NCBI GenBank assembly: GCA_965225705.1
Contig: OZ245325.1
Location: forward strand, 1,488,001 to 1,552,000
Direction of reading: 5' to 3'
DNA from: G965225705 sp965225705
GTDB lineage: Bacteria > Pseudomonadota > Alphaproteobacteria > Caulobacterales > Maricaulaceae
DNA length: 64,000 nt
Shown here: positions 26,595 through 35,629 of the stretch, piece after piece
Layout: the number at the start of each line of letters is the position of its first letter
Numbering within the stretch: the stretch's first letter is position 1
Notes under the pieces: model-generated
The model's database searches: none
Seen by the model: only the letters and a program-made list of their open reading frames with translations
Told to the model about the DNA's origin: nothing
Program-made: the position numbers and the translations under genes

Positions 26595-28181
26595 ATGTCA
26601 TCATATGCCAGTCTTGCCACAACAGCCAAAGCATGGCCCTTTCTTGAAGCACGAACCCTCAAAGCCCGCCTTGATAAAAAACCAAAACAGGGACCAGTTA
26701 TTTTTGAGACAGGCTATGGCCCGTCTGGCCTTCCCCATATTGGAACCTTTGGGGAAGTAGCACGTACAGCTATGGTACGCCATGCCTTTCACGTTTTGAC
26801 AGACGGGGCCATCCCCACACGCCTTATCGCTTTTTCAGACGATATGGATGCTTTGAGAAAAATTCCCGACAATGTCCCTAATCAGGCTATGTTAAAAGAG
26901 CATCTTGGCAAGCCCTTAAGCCGTATTCCGGATCCTTTTGAGAAATATGAAAGCTTTGCCCACCATAATAATGCTAAACTTCGGGAATTTCTGGATAGCT
27001 TTGGCTTTGACTATACCTTTATGTCGGCCTCAGAACAGTATAGTTCTGGTGTTTTTGATGCTGTCTTGCGTCTTATGCTGGAACGTTTTGATGATGTGAT
27101 GGCCATCATGTTGCCGACACTTGGGGAAGAACGCCGCGCAAGCTATGCCCCCTTTCTTCCTGTTTCTCCTAAAACGGGGTGTGTTCTTCAAACGCCTATC
27201 CTGGCACGTAATCCTGAAAAAGGAACCATCACCTTTGAAGATGAAGATGGTGAACATGTGGAAATCCCTGTTATTCAGGGCCATGTTAAGGCTCAGTGGA
27301 AAGCGGACTGGGCCCTGCGCTGGTGTGCTCTGGGCGTTGATTATGAAATGTCTGGCAAAGATTTAATAGATTCTGTCAAGGCCTCAGCAAAAATTTGCAA
27401 AGCTTTGGGTGGCTCCCCCCCTGCTGGCTTTTCCTATGAACTTTTTTTAGATGAAAAAGGTCAGAAAATCTCAAAATCTAAAGGGAATGGCCTCTCTGTT
27501 GAAGAATGGCTCAGCTATGGCCCCAAAGAAAGTCTTGCCTATTATATGTTTCAAAAACCACGCACCGCCAGGCGCCTGTTTTTTGACGTCATTCCCAAAG
27601 CAACAGATGAATACAGTGCACACGGACGCGCCTTTCAGGAGCAGGATGACGCCAAACGCCTGGAAAACCCTCTCTGGCATATCCATCATGGTATGCCTCC
27701 GGGTGAGGAAACGCCCATTAGTTTTTCCCTGCTCCTTAATCTTGTCTCTGCCGCTAATGCTCAGGATAAAGAGATGCTGTGGGGTTTTATTCATCGCTAT
27801 GCGCCCGGAACCTCGCCACCAACACACCCTTTTCTTGACAAGCTTGTCACATGTGCGATGCGCTATTATGAGGACTTTATTGCACCCCATAAAAATTTTC
27901 GCCAGCCCAGTGATCAGGAGTGTGTAGCCCTTGAAGACCTTAAAACACGTTTTGAGGCTTTGGATCCTGGGGAATATCACAATGCCGAACGCCTTCAGGA
28001 AATTGTCTATGCTGTAGGAAAAGAGCATGGCTTTGACCCTTTGAAAAGCTGGTTTCAGGCGCTTTATGAGATATTGTTAGGTCAAAGTCAGGGGCCAAGA
28101 TTTGGATCTTTTGTGGCCCTTTATGGAGTTAAAGAAACCATAGATCATATCGGAAAGACCCTGAGATCACAGTCTGTTTAA
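26595..28181 (+). CDS. lysS: Lysyl-tRNA synthetase, class I
   Basis: Charges tRNA(Lys). This is the class I enzyme, found mainly in archaea, Alphaproteobacteria and spirochaetes, not the class II enzyme of most bacteria. The HIGH-type motif is PHIGTFGE near residue 47 and the KMSKS-type motif is KISKSKGNG near residue 290. The ATG at 26595 has AGGGAGG eight bases upstream; the longer frame from 26526 adds 23 residues with no support. Length is 528 residues. No class II lysS is in the window. Confidence 0.95.
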   Translation: MSSYASLATTAKAWPFLEARTLKARLDKKPKQGPVIFETGYGPSGLPHIGTFGEVARTAMVRHAFHVLTDGAIPTRLIAFSDDMDALRKIPDNVPNQAMLKEHLGKPLSRIPDPFEKYESFAHHNNAKLREFLDSFGFDYTFMSASEQYSSGVFDAVLRLMLERFDDVMAIMLPTLGEERRASYAPFLPVSPKTGCVLQTPILARNPEKGTITFEDEDGEHVEIPVIQGHVKAQWKADWALRWCALGVDYEMSGKDLIDSVKASAKICKALGGSPPAGFSYELFLDEKGQKISKSKGNGLSVEEWLSYGPKESLAYYMFQKPRTARRLFFDVIPKATDEYSAHGRAFQEQDDAKRLENPLWHIHHGMPPGEETPISFSLLLNLVSAANAQDKEMLWGFIHRYAPGTSPPTHPFLDKLVTCAMRYYEDFIAPHKNFRQPSDQECVALEDLKTRFEALDPGEYHNAERLQEIVYAVGKEHGFDPLKSWFQALYEILLGQSQGPRFGSFVALYGVKETIDHIGKTLRSQSV

Positions 28182-28399
28182 AGAAGCAATGCATGAATTA
28201 TAAAAATGCTATGGCGGATCTTCCTATGGGAGGTGGAAAACCTGTCCCATAAAACCTGTCCCCTGTCTTTTAGGCTCCAAGCTCACACTCTCTCTGGTTT
28301 GGATATTTCTTACCCCTGTTACAGGACGGCCCTTTCTATCTCTTTTTAAAAAAGCCAGTAAAAATTATAGTATTATATATAAAACTTTCAGCATAAAAA
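28182..28399. other. Intergenic region between lysS and the TonB receptor gene
   Basis: No gene seen. A bulged hairpin lies at 28226-28250 (ATGGG-AGGT pairing with ACCT-GT-CCCAT) and could mark the end of the lysS transcript, but it lacks a T-run. Confidence 0.35.
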
Positions 28400-28428
28400 A
28401 ACCGGGTTCTGAATATCAGAACCCGGTT
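28395..28428 (-). terminator. Rho-independent terminator of the TonB receptor gene
   Basis: A perfect 13-base-pair stem (28400-28412 with 28416-28428, three-base loop) followed on the minus strand by a run of Ts (28395-28400). It lies 47 bases after the receptor stop. This is the strongest terminator in the window. Confidence 0.92.
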
Positions 28429-28474
28429 ATTTCAGGAAAGCTCAGAAAGGCAAAGCCTTCCAAAAGGCATATCC

Positions 28475-31432
28475 TTAGAAATTAGCTCTCAAGCCAACAT
28501 AGAAGGCACGACCAAAAACATCATATGTCGCGGGATAAGTGTTGGCCTGTTCAGCATTCGCTCCCATAATGGGTGGGTTTTTGTCAAACAGGTTACGTAT
28601 CCCACCATTGAGTCTGAAATGGTCATTAATCTGCCAGTCTGCTGAAAGATCGAAATAGTTAAAGGCACCTATTTTCTCAACAGCATAATTTGCTTCAGGA
28701 TCATCATCTTTAACCTCACCGATATAGTTCCAGTGCAACTGGACCCCATAATCTTTATAATTCCAGCGGAATGTCATACGATGACGCCATTCTGGTTTGG
28801 GTTCAGAAACCGGGCAGATTTTACCAAATGTTCCTGCACATTTATTTGTGTCAGCGATTTGACTTGATTTAAAATCATATTTTTGGAGATAGGTTCCCAA
28901 AAATCTGATTTCCATACCACCAGGTAAAGAGTTCAGAGACTTAAAGTCTGCAAAATCAAAGCTGTAGTCTGCCTGAACATCCACACCACTGGTCTTCAAA
29001 GAAGCAGCATTCTGATCCGTGACAGAAACTGTGGGCTGTCCGATAGAATCACGCTGAATCACCTGACAGAAAGGATTACTTGCACTTAAACCCGTATTAA
29101 CGGCCGAGTCATAACAGTTTTTAAGAACATTGGCGACTCCGCCGCCAAAAGAGGTGATATAATCATCAATTTTGATGTTCCAATAGTCAACAGACATGCT
29201 GAAATTAGGGAGAAAATCTGGCTGCAAAACAAAACCGATGGAGAAAGTCTTGGCTTTCTCTTCGTTCAGGTTCGGGTTACCGCCATAAATCCCCTCAATC
29301 TGGGTATCACGCTGTTCATAAGTTCCTATCTGTGCTGCGGGCACGCCTGTTGCAGCACAAAGAGCAGAAATACCTTTAGCCTGTGGATTTTGTGAAGCAG
29401 AACATGGATCAATTGCCTGAGGAAAACCATTACTGGCAGGGTTGAACAGTTCAAAAATATTAGGGGCACGCACCGCCGTATTATAAAGGCCACGGAAGCG
29501 AAGGGCCTGTACAGGCGCCCATTCACCACCTGCTTTCCAGGTGAACACATCTCCCACATTTGTAGAATATGTGGAATAGCGTGCTGCTGCCTCAAGAGCC
29601 AGAATTTCAGCAAAAGGCTGACCTGAAAGAATAGGTGCATAAAGCTCAGCATAAATATCATACACATCAAACCGGCCTGAGACGGCAGGAGTCTGATTAA
29701 AGCCTTCCAGATCACCACGGGATAAAGCGTCGGAGGGATTAAAACTCATCTTCTCCTCACGATATTCCACACCGAAAGCCAGACCAATAGGTCCACCTGG
29801 AAGTTGAAAATCACCTGTATCTCCGCTTAAAGAGGCCCCAAAAACATTCTGCGTATAATCCTGCTTGGAATTGAGGGGGGCAGCAATAAAGCTTATCCCT
29901 TCCTGGGAGATTTTATTGGGACCAAAAATATTTACAGGCTTACAGTCCGCAAAAGCGCTGTCCTTACAGACCGGATTACCATTTGGTCCTCTGATAACAT
30001 TCGCCGCCGCCTGAAAGCGTGATTTACTAATATCACCTCTGATATCCTCATTGACCTGAACTTTACCAGATTGGAAATACGCATCCCAGTCCCAGTTATC
30101 AACCAGATTACCCCGCAGACCCGCTTTGATCTGATAGGCTATGGAATCTGTATTGGAAATACGGGGCCCGGTCTCCAGCATACGCCGGCCCAAATTAAAC
30201 GTAACTTCATTATCTGTGTTGGCATAAGGCGCCAGAAGCTCTCGTGTCTGAGCTGTCATATAAGGATTATCTAGACTTGTGGTAATATTTGTATATGCAG
30301 GTGTTGGTGCCAGTCTCTGGGGCACCTTGTTAGAGGCAAAGATAAAATGACCATAAGCCTCCATAGAAGAGGTCAGTTCATATTTGAATGTGGTCATGGC
30401 ATTATAACGTTCCTGGGGCAATTGTAAATAATTGACCGGCGCATAATTATAGCGATCATTATTGGTACCACTGCCAACCCAGGGTTTGGGGTTACCATCA
30501 CCCTGAAAGACAATCTGACCAAGACAGGCCGTATTCCCTGTATTGGGTCTCAGGCCATTATTGATGCCTCCGGGATCACAGGTATATTGTCCCCCAACCA
30601 TTGTTGGGGTAATCCCCAAAATATTAGAAAAGTCAACATTTCTGAAAACATGTCCCCCGGGCACCAGAGAAGATCCACTTCTCTCAAGTATGGCCTTGCC
30701 ATCGGCATCTTCCCCATCCGTATAAGTGAATTTGGAAAAACCTCTGTCCCCCTGAAAAACTGCTTTACGGTTGGTATAGCCAAAATCAAAAACAATATGC
30801 CCCCGACCTTCTGCAAAACCACTCCCCACAGTAAAGCCCAGATCATAGTTTTCAGCATCACCTTCCTGAGAAATATCATAATTCAGGCGGGTTTCCATAC
30901 CTTCAAAATCATCTTTCAAAATGAAGTTGACCACACCGCCAATAGCATCCGAACCATAAATGGCTGAGGCTCCCCCTGTGACCACTTCAACACTTTTGAT
31001 CATAGAAGGTGGAATATTATTAATGTCCACAATGCCATCTTTACTTGTCGGCACCATGCGTGTTCCATTCATGAGAACCAGAGTCCTTGTCGAGCCAAGA
31101 CCACGGAGATCAACACTGGCCGTGCCATCGCCAGGATTGTTAGAAGTTTTGCCAAAACCGGGAACAGTTTGTGGCAAAGTGTTCAAAAGATCCTCAGTGT
31201 TAATAGTTCCTGTTTCCTGTAACTCCACCTCACCCACTGTTGTAATAGGGCTGTTAGAGACGAAATCTTTCTTTTTAATGCGTGAACCCGTGACCACAAC
31301 CTGATCACGCTCCACAGCTTCCTGTGCAGGATCGTCTACGGCATCCTGCGCCCAGGCCCCGGAGTTTACACCCATTAAACCTGCCATCATTGTACTGATT
31401 AACAGGTATGAATGATAACGTCTTTTGATCAT
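28475..31432 (-). CDS. TonB-dependent outer-membrane receptor, unknown substrate
   Basis: A 985-residue outer-membrane transporter. A signal peptide ends AWA-QD near residue 29. A TonB-box-like VVVTGSRIKK follows, then a plug domain (about 50-170: LPQTV, DLRGLGSTRTLVLMNGTRM, VEVVTGGASAIYGSDAIGGV) and a large barrel ending in FYVGLRANF with the terminal phenylalanine. It resembles the large receptors of Caulobacter- and Sphingomonas-like bacteria that import plant or peptide-derived compounds. No catabolic or siderophore gene adjoins, so the substrate is unknown. It has its own strong terminator. Confidence 0.93.
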   Translation of the reverse strand: MIKRRYHSYLLISTMMAGLMGVNSGAWAQDAVDDPAQEAVERDQVVVTGSRIKKKDFVSNSPITTVGEVELQETGTINTEDLLNTLPQTVPGFGKTSNNPGDGTASVDLRGLGSTRTLVLMNGTRMVPTSKDGIVDINNIPPSMIKSVEVVTGGASAIYGSDAIGGVVNFILKDDFEGMETRLNYDISQEGDAENYDLGFTVGSGFAEGRGHIVFDFGYTNRKAVFQGDRGFSKFTYTDGEDADGKAILERSGSSLVPGGHVFRNVDFSNILGITPTMVGGQYTCDPGGINNGLRPNTGNTACLGQIVFQGDGNPKPWVGSGTNNDRYNYAPVNYLQLPQERYNAMTTFKYELTSSMEAYGHFIFASNKVPQRLAPTPAYTNITTSLDNPYMTAQTRELLAPYANTDNEVTFNLGRRMLETGPRISNTDSIAYQIKAGLRGNLVDNWDWDAYFQSGKVQVNEDIRGDISKSRFQAAANVIRGPNGNPVCKDSAFADCKPVNIFGPNKISQEGISFIAAPLNSKQDYTQNVFGASLSGDTGDFQLPGGPIGLAFGVEYREEKMSFNPSDALSRGDLEGFNQTPAVSGRFDVYDIYAELYAPILSGQPFAEILALEAAARYSTYSTNVGDVFTWKAGGEWAPVQALRFRGLYNTAVRAPNIFELFNPASNGFPQAIDPCSASQNPQAKGISALCAATGVPAAQIGTYEQRDTQIEGIYGGNPNLNEEKAKTFSIGFVLQPDFLPNFSMSVDYWNIKIDDYITSFGGGVANVLKNCYDSAVNTGLSASNPFCQVIQRDSIGQPTVSVTDQNAASLKTSGVDVQADYSFDFADFKSLNSLPGGMEIRFLGTYLQKYDFKSSQIADTNKCAGTFGKICPVSEPKPEWRHRMTFRWNYKDYGVQLHWNYIGEVKDDDPEANYAVEKIGAFNYFDLSADWQINDHFRLNGGIRNLFDKNPPIMGANAEQANTYPATYDVFGRAFYVGLRANF

Positions 31433-31979
31433 CTCTTAATCTCCCTAAAGATAAACTTTTAATAAACGACAGGAAATTTCATACAAAACAGAAAGATCCA
31501 CATCTGATCATTTTTTAAATAGTAGATCATCCTTAAAGTAAATAATTCTTCATGCTATTTTATACAAAAAAAAATCTTTTCTTAAGATGTGTTCCAAAAA
31601 AGCAACACTGTAGAGTGTGTTCCAGCTCTCTGTATCACATATTCAGCCAAAACCCGCTTTAGAGAAAGATCAAAGCAGCTTTTTTCTTTTTAAAAAATGT
31701 TTTTTAATGTTCTATGTATTTAAAAGAAAGAGCAAATCCAAAATATAAATCCAGAAATTTTTAAAAAATTTCCCTAAACTTATCCACACCTATCTTCCGA
31801 CAAAATAAAGGGCATAAGGAGTTGTCCACATTATTCACATTTTCCCTATACAGGCTATTCTTAGAAGAAAAAACAGGCCGGCCTGGTGAAGTCTGAGAAA
31901 CCAGGCTAAATTTAAGGGGGGAGATTTCATCTCATTAAAGTGGGATGCTCTCACCATCTTTAAAAACAGGACCTGGGCT
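31433..31979. other. AT-rich region between the TonB receptor and dnaB
   Basis: 547 bases without a gene, strongly AT-rich from about 31500 to 31780. It contains DnaA boxes at its dnaB-proximal end, a nine-base direct repeat TGTGTTCCA (31588-31596 and 31616-31624), and GATC-containing segments near 31500-31535. Promoters for both divergent genes must lie here. AGGA eight bases before 31980 is the dnaB ribosome binding site. Confidence 0.6.
31780..31839 (+). promoter_or_regulatory. Cluster of DnaA boxes upstream of dnaB
   Basis: Three boxes in the same orientation: TTATCCACA at 31780-31788 (exact consensus), TTGTCCACA at 31822-31830 (one mismatch) and TTATTCACA at 31831-31839 (matches TTATNCACA), the last two abutting. 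A weaker match, AGATCCACA, is at 31494-31502. Spacing and AT-rich flank resemble a replication origin or a DnaA-regulated promoter. Which of these it is cannot be decided by eye. Confidence 0.65.
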
Positions 31980-33449
31980 ATGCCTGAAAGCAATGTGACC
32001 TCTTTACTTCAGGAAAACACCTCTGAGGCTTTGCCCTATAACCTTGAGGCAGAACAGGCCGTCCTTGGTGCTTTACTGCGCGACAACGAAGCGGTCTATA
32101 AACTTGGGGATTCTTTCCTGAGCTCTCATTTTTATGACCCTTTGCATAAGCGCCTGTTTGAGGCCATAAAACTCAAAATCCATCAGGGCACCCTTGCCAA
32201 TGCCATCACGCTGAAGAACCAGTTTGAGCAGGATGATGGCTTTCAGGAAATTGGTGGTGTGCGCTATCTCGCCCTTCTCCTTGCCAATGCCGCAGGCTTT
32301 GAAGCGCTGGGAACGTATGGGCGTGTCTTAAGGGACCTCTCCCTGCGCCGCAGCCTTATGCACCTCAGTGATGAGATGAAACACCAGGCAGCCCACCCGG
32401 AACCGGACCAGACGGGGACTTCTCAGCTGGAAGCTCTGGAGCAAAAACTCTTCACGCTTGCAGAAACAGGCAATCTTTCCAAAGGGTTTTCTCCTTTTTC
32501 CGAAGCCTTACAAACAGCCCTTGATATGGCAGCAGCAGCCTATGAGCGTGATGGCGGCCTCTCGGGCCTCTCAACAGGGTTTTTAGATCTTGACCGTCGT
32601 CTTGGCGGTCTTCATGCCTCGGACCTGATTATTCTGGCCGGCCGGCCCTCTATGGGAAAGACGGCGCTCGCCCTTAATATTGCTTTTCATGTGGCCCGCT
32701 ATCGCTTAAAATCTCAAGGAAAAGACGATACAGGCAAGGGAGGTGTTGTAGGCTTTTTCTCCCTTGAAATGTCCTCTGAACAACTGGCCACACGCCTTGT
32801 CGCTGACAGTGCAGGTGTGCCTTCTGATCGTATTCGCCGCGGGGATATCACATCAGAACAATATGAAAAGCTAAGAGACGCCGCGCATGAGCTCACCCGC
32901 CTTCCCCTCTATCTTGATGATACGGGGGGGCTGTCTATTGCAGCGCTGGCACAAAGGGCCAGACGCCTTAAACGTACAGAGGGTCTTGATCTGATTATTG
33001 TGGACTATCTGCAACTTCTCACCCCCTCCTCCCGCCGGGAAGGCCGTGTTCAGGAAGTCAGCGAAATTACCCAAAACTTAAAAGCTCTTGCCAAAGAACT
33101 CAATATCCCCGTTTTAGCTTTGTCCCAGCTCTCACGGAAGGTTGAAGATCGTGATGATAAACGCCCGCAACTGGCTGATTTGAGGGAATCCGGTTCTATT
33201 GAGCAGGATGCCGATATCGTGGCCTTTGTTTTTCGTGAATCCTATTATCTTAGCCGTCAGGAGCCTAAAGAGGGCACAGAAGAACATTTAAAATGGATTG
33301 AGGAGATGGACCGCCTGCGTTCAACAGCTGAGGTTATTATCGGAAAACAGCGTCATGGCCCTATTGGGACAGTGAAACTCTCCTTCAACGAAGCCTTAAC
33401 CCGTTTTGGTAATCTCGCACAAGACGATCGTTATTCCGGTATAGGATAG
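31980..33449 (+). CDS. dnaB: Replicative DNA helicase DnaB
   Basis: Hexameric 5'-3' helicase of the replication fork. The N-terminal domain (about 15-120, PYNLEAEQAVLGALL) binds primase; a linker follows; the RecA-like motor holds Walker A GRPSMGKTA at 221-229, FFSLEMS, and Walker B in LIIVDYLQLL. Length is 489 residues and no intein is present. In many Alphaproteobacteria alr follows directly; here a 2.2-kb accessory interval separates them. A second, decayed copy of the start region of this gene lies at 34114-34147. Confidence 0.96.
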   Translation: MPESNVTSLLQENTSEALPYNLEAEQAVLGALLRDNEAVYKLGDSFLSSHFYDPLHKRLFEAIKLKIHQGTLANAITLKNQFEQDDGFQEIGGVRYLALLLANAAGFEALGTYGRVLRDLSLRRSLMHLSDEMKHQAAHPEPDQTGTSQLEALEQKLFTLAETGNLSKGFSPFSEALQTALDMAAAAYERDGGLSGLSTGFLDLDRRLGGLHASDLIILAGRPSMGKTALALNIAFHVARYRLKSQGKDDTGKGGVVGFFSLEMSSEQLATRLVADSAGVPSDRIRRGDITSEQYEKLRDAAHELTRLPLYLDDTGGLSIAALAQRARRLKRTEGLDLIIVDYLQLLTPSSRREGRVQEVSEITQNLKALAKELNIPVLALSQLSRKVEDRDDKRPQLADLRESGSIEQDADIVAFVFRESYYLSRQEPKEGTEEHLKWIEEMDRLRSTAEVIIGKQRHGPIGTVKLSFNEALTRFGNLAQDDRYSGIG

Positions 33450-33556
33450 TCCAGTAAGATCTGTCCTGACGTGATCACTCCTAAATTGCCAGAGCGGCTA
33501 TAAAGGCATAAACATCTCACTTTCCCCTTACTCCCCGACCTGCATTTGAGGACTTT

Positions 33557-33772
33557 TTAAGGATTTCTTCTGAAAGCATAGCTTTGAATTTTATGTATTT
33601 CCTTCTCCGAAAGAGTAGGTTGAAATGGAAATTCCCCAAACATAGCAATGTGGCCCAAAAACGCCCGCACCGCATTATCTGGATCTATGCCCAGTTGGTC
33701 CAGCACAGCATAAGCCTTGTCTTTGGTATCTTTGTTAAGAGTGTAGGTTACATTTTCTTTTTCTTCATTCAT
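33557..33772 (-). CDS. RelB/DinJ-like antitoxin, orphan
   Basis: A 71-residue protein with the N-terminal ribbon-helix-helix pattern of RelB/DinJ antitoxins: a short strand (VTYTL), a helix with KDKAYAVLDQLGI, then a helix starting DPDNAVRAFL, and the typical G-E-F-P-F segment. In such operons the toxin (YafQ, RelE) follows the antitoxin, but only about 100 bases separate this stop from the convergent dnaB stop, so no toxin fits. It is either an orphan antitoxin or a remnant. It may still bind its own promoter. Confidence 0.7.
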   Translation of the reverse strand: MNEEKENVTYTLNKDTKDKAYAVLDQLGIDPDNAVRAFLGHIAMFGEFPFQPTLSEKEIHKIQSYAFRRNP

Positions 33773-34113
33773 CGTTTTCGCCTTACATTAAGTAAAATTC
33801 CGTTCCTGGAATTCATCCTGGAAGAAACAAATATATTAATAAATAGTTAACGACCGTTCGGCCCCCTGTCAAACCCAGATCCGTGCTGACCCAACAATCT
33901 CCCAAAAACCTCAAAATCAGAAAGGGAGAATTGCAAAACGGCCATAAACACCTCAAAACTATAGGAACCTTAGAGAGGTTATGCAGACCCCATAGGATCA
34001 CTTTATCCATTTGGATAGAATGGTTCGCACGTGCAAAACTTATATCAGGAGGAATTTTCAAAAAAATACAGCTATGATGTAAATAAAGAGGTGATAGCTT
34101 TCCTCAAAAATAG
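33773..34113. other. Accessory interval, no secure gene
   Basis: Between the antitoxin gene and the YHYH-protein gene. Short open frames on both strands (for example 33883-34077 plus, 33813-34061 minus) lack ribosome binding sites and family resemblance. The sequence looks like worn-down DNA. Confidence 0.4.
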
Positions 34114-34147
34114 GGGATGCTCACGTCATGCCTGAAAGCAATGTGAC
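34114..34147 (+). repeat. Partial duplicate of the dnaB translation start region
   Basis: Twenty bases at 34128-34147 are identical to the first twenty coding bases of dnaB (31980-31999). GGGATGCTC at 34114-34122 matches 31942-31950 in the dnaB leader; a stretch of about 24 bases is missing between them in this copy. A further weakly similar segment precedes it. The reading frame continues out of register with DnaB within a few codons, so it is a remnant. Confidence 0.85.
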
Positions 34148-34156
34148 GTCCTTTCC

Positions 34157-35071
34157 CTATCTGGCAACCTCCCCCCAAGCCTCTTCTTTTTTAGCTTCGC
34201 CCATATCTTGGCGAATGATTTTGCCTGTTTCAGGATCATGCCTAATCATATAAAGACGCCCCCATTCTTCTGTAAACTGAACACGCGGATCTTTTCTGGC
34301 TTTCTTAACCTGTTTTTTATCCTGTCTCTGCCTCAAAATTCTAAAAACCAGTTCCTGTTCTTCACGGGAAGCGTTTTTTAATAAGGACCCAAGATTCTTT
34401 TGCAGAGCTGTGAGGTCTTTTTTTGGAGGTGCCAGAGCGCGCGACAGACGCATAAGCTGTTCATCTTGACCCGCCTCATAAGCTCTGAAAACCATGTTTT
34501 GTATATTCTGAGGCAGATTTTTGACAGATGGAAAAAGCTCTATGGCTTCAGAAAAACTTCCTCTCAATTGTGCCAGACGCTGCTCCTCAGCTTGTAGCCA
34601 TTCCATCGTGCCATATTTAGGGACGGCACCACCCTGTCGCCCTGACAAAAGATATTCAACACATTGTGGAAAACGTCTCCAGCTTTCCAGTAATTTTCCT
34701 CTGGTTTTTTCTTGTTCGCGAACTGCTAAAAGACGTCTTACCTCCTCTTCCTGAAAACGCAAATTCCGTTCCTGAGACATATAAGCGCGTTCCTGCACGA
34801 GCCTTAAGCGTTCTTCTGCTCTTCTGTCCTCTGCTTCGTGAATTCCCACTCTTTTTAGGAGCTTACTTTTTAGGGGCTTACTTCCACCTTGTTTACGATG
34901 GCAATGATAGCCACCTGTCTTTCGATTATTGTGACAGCCTTGCGCATTCAATCCACCACCGTGAGCATAAGCTTCAAGGTTAGAAAGCATAGAAAAGACC
35001 GCAATGATTACTCCAACCGTTATTACTTTGATTTGACTCCTGAGAAACCGCCGATTTTCATCTGTAAGCAC
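34157..35071 (-). CDS. Secreted YHYH-type protein with long charged helical domain
   Basis: A 304-residue protein. The start is a GTG with GGGAGG six bases upstream. A hydrophobic signal or anchor (about residues 15-36) ends AYA-HGGG, followed by the motif HGGGLNAQGCHNN-x-KTGGYHCHR, known from secreted YHYH-type proteins and from some nucleases, where the cysteines and histidines may bind metal. The remaining 230 residues are charged and mostly helical (EEEVRRLLAVREQEK), with no enzymatic motif I recognise. The pairing of this small motif with a long helical tail is unusual. It lies in the interval between dnaB and alr. Confidence 0.65.
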   Translation of the reverse strand: MLTDENRRFLRSQIKVITVGVIIAVFSMLSNLEAYAHGGGLNAQGCHNNRKTGGYHCHRKQGGSKPLKSKLLKRVGIHEAEDRRAEERLRLVQERAYMSQERNLRFQEEEVRRLLAVREQEKTRGKLLESWRRFPQCVEYLLSGRQGGAVPKYGTMEWLQAEEQRLAQLRGSFSEAIELFPSVKNLPQNIQNMVFRAYEAGQDEQLMRLSRALAPPKKDLTALQKNLGSLLKNASREEQELVFRILRQRQDKKQVKKARKDPRVQFTEEWGRLYMIRHDPETGKIIRQDMGEAKKEEAWGEVAR

Positions 35072-35629
35072 AGGTACCTCCCTTTGCCTGATTCAGGCTG
35101 CACGGGGAATATCTGTGGGTCAACTGTAAGATTTGTCCCACAATATTCTAGTAACACTGAATGATATATATAAGATTTACAAGTTAAACGCAATGAAAGT
35201 TATGTAAAATAAAAAAAATACTCTAAGAATTAAATTTTTACAAGAAAAAATAAAATAATTTACAGCAAAAAAACAAACAAATTACTTGGGGGAAACCACC
35301 AGGCAAGTTGAAACTGGTAAAAACGACATGGCGTCGTGTTGGCATTCGCTTTGATCCTCTCCCACCAAATCCAGCTTCTGGTGGACCAGACAATCATCCT
35401 AAAAATTCAAAAATCACAAGGGAACTTTTAGAACTCTATCAATCAGCTGAGCATCAGTATTGCTTTTGTTTCCTGTGAAAGCTATTGTTTTAACTCTTAA
35501 GGGCTCTAAGGAACATACGAAGAGAGCCTTCAATACATTTGAAGACAAAAAAATCTTTATCTGGTCATACAAAAATATTGTGGAACAAACGCATTATACT
35601 CTCCCCTGGTCTGGAGGCCTTACCCTTCT
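35072..35629. other. Region upstream of alr with an ORF fragment
   Basis: 558 bases without a secure gene. The first part (35160-35280) is extremely AT-rich. A fragment-like frame lies at 35281-35478. Downstream, AAGGGCTCT and AGAGCCTT (about 35498-35530) could form a bulged hairpin before alr. GGAGG at about 35612 may serve alr. Confidence 0.4.
35308..35478 (+). pseudogene. ORF fragment without an ATG, unknown
   Basis: A frame open from about 35250 to a TGA at 35476-35478. It has no ATG; a TTG at 35308 would give 56 codons. The translation contains KTTWRRVGIRFDPLPPNPAS and a helical ELLELYQSAEHQY, compositionally protein-like but unknown to me. I read it as the remains of a gene or a small protein with an unusual start. 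Confidence 0.35.

Noticed and set aside
31980..33449. Possible intein or insertion in dnaB
   Set aside because: Length is normal and the motor motifs are uninterrupted.
33883..34077. 64-codon plus-strand frame in the accessory interval
   Set aside because: No ribosome binding site and no family resemblance; treated as worn-down DNA.
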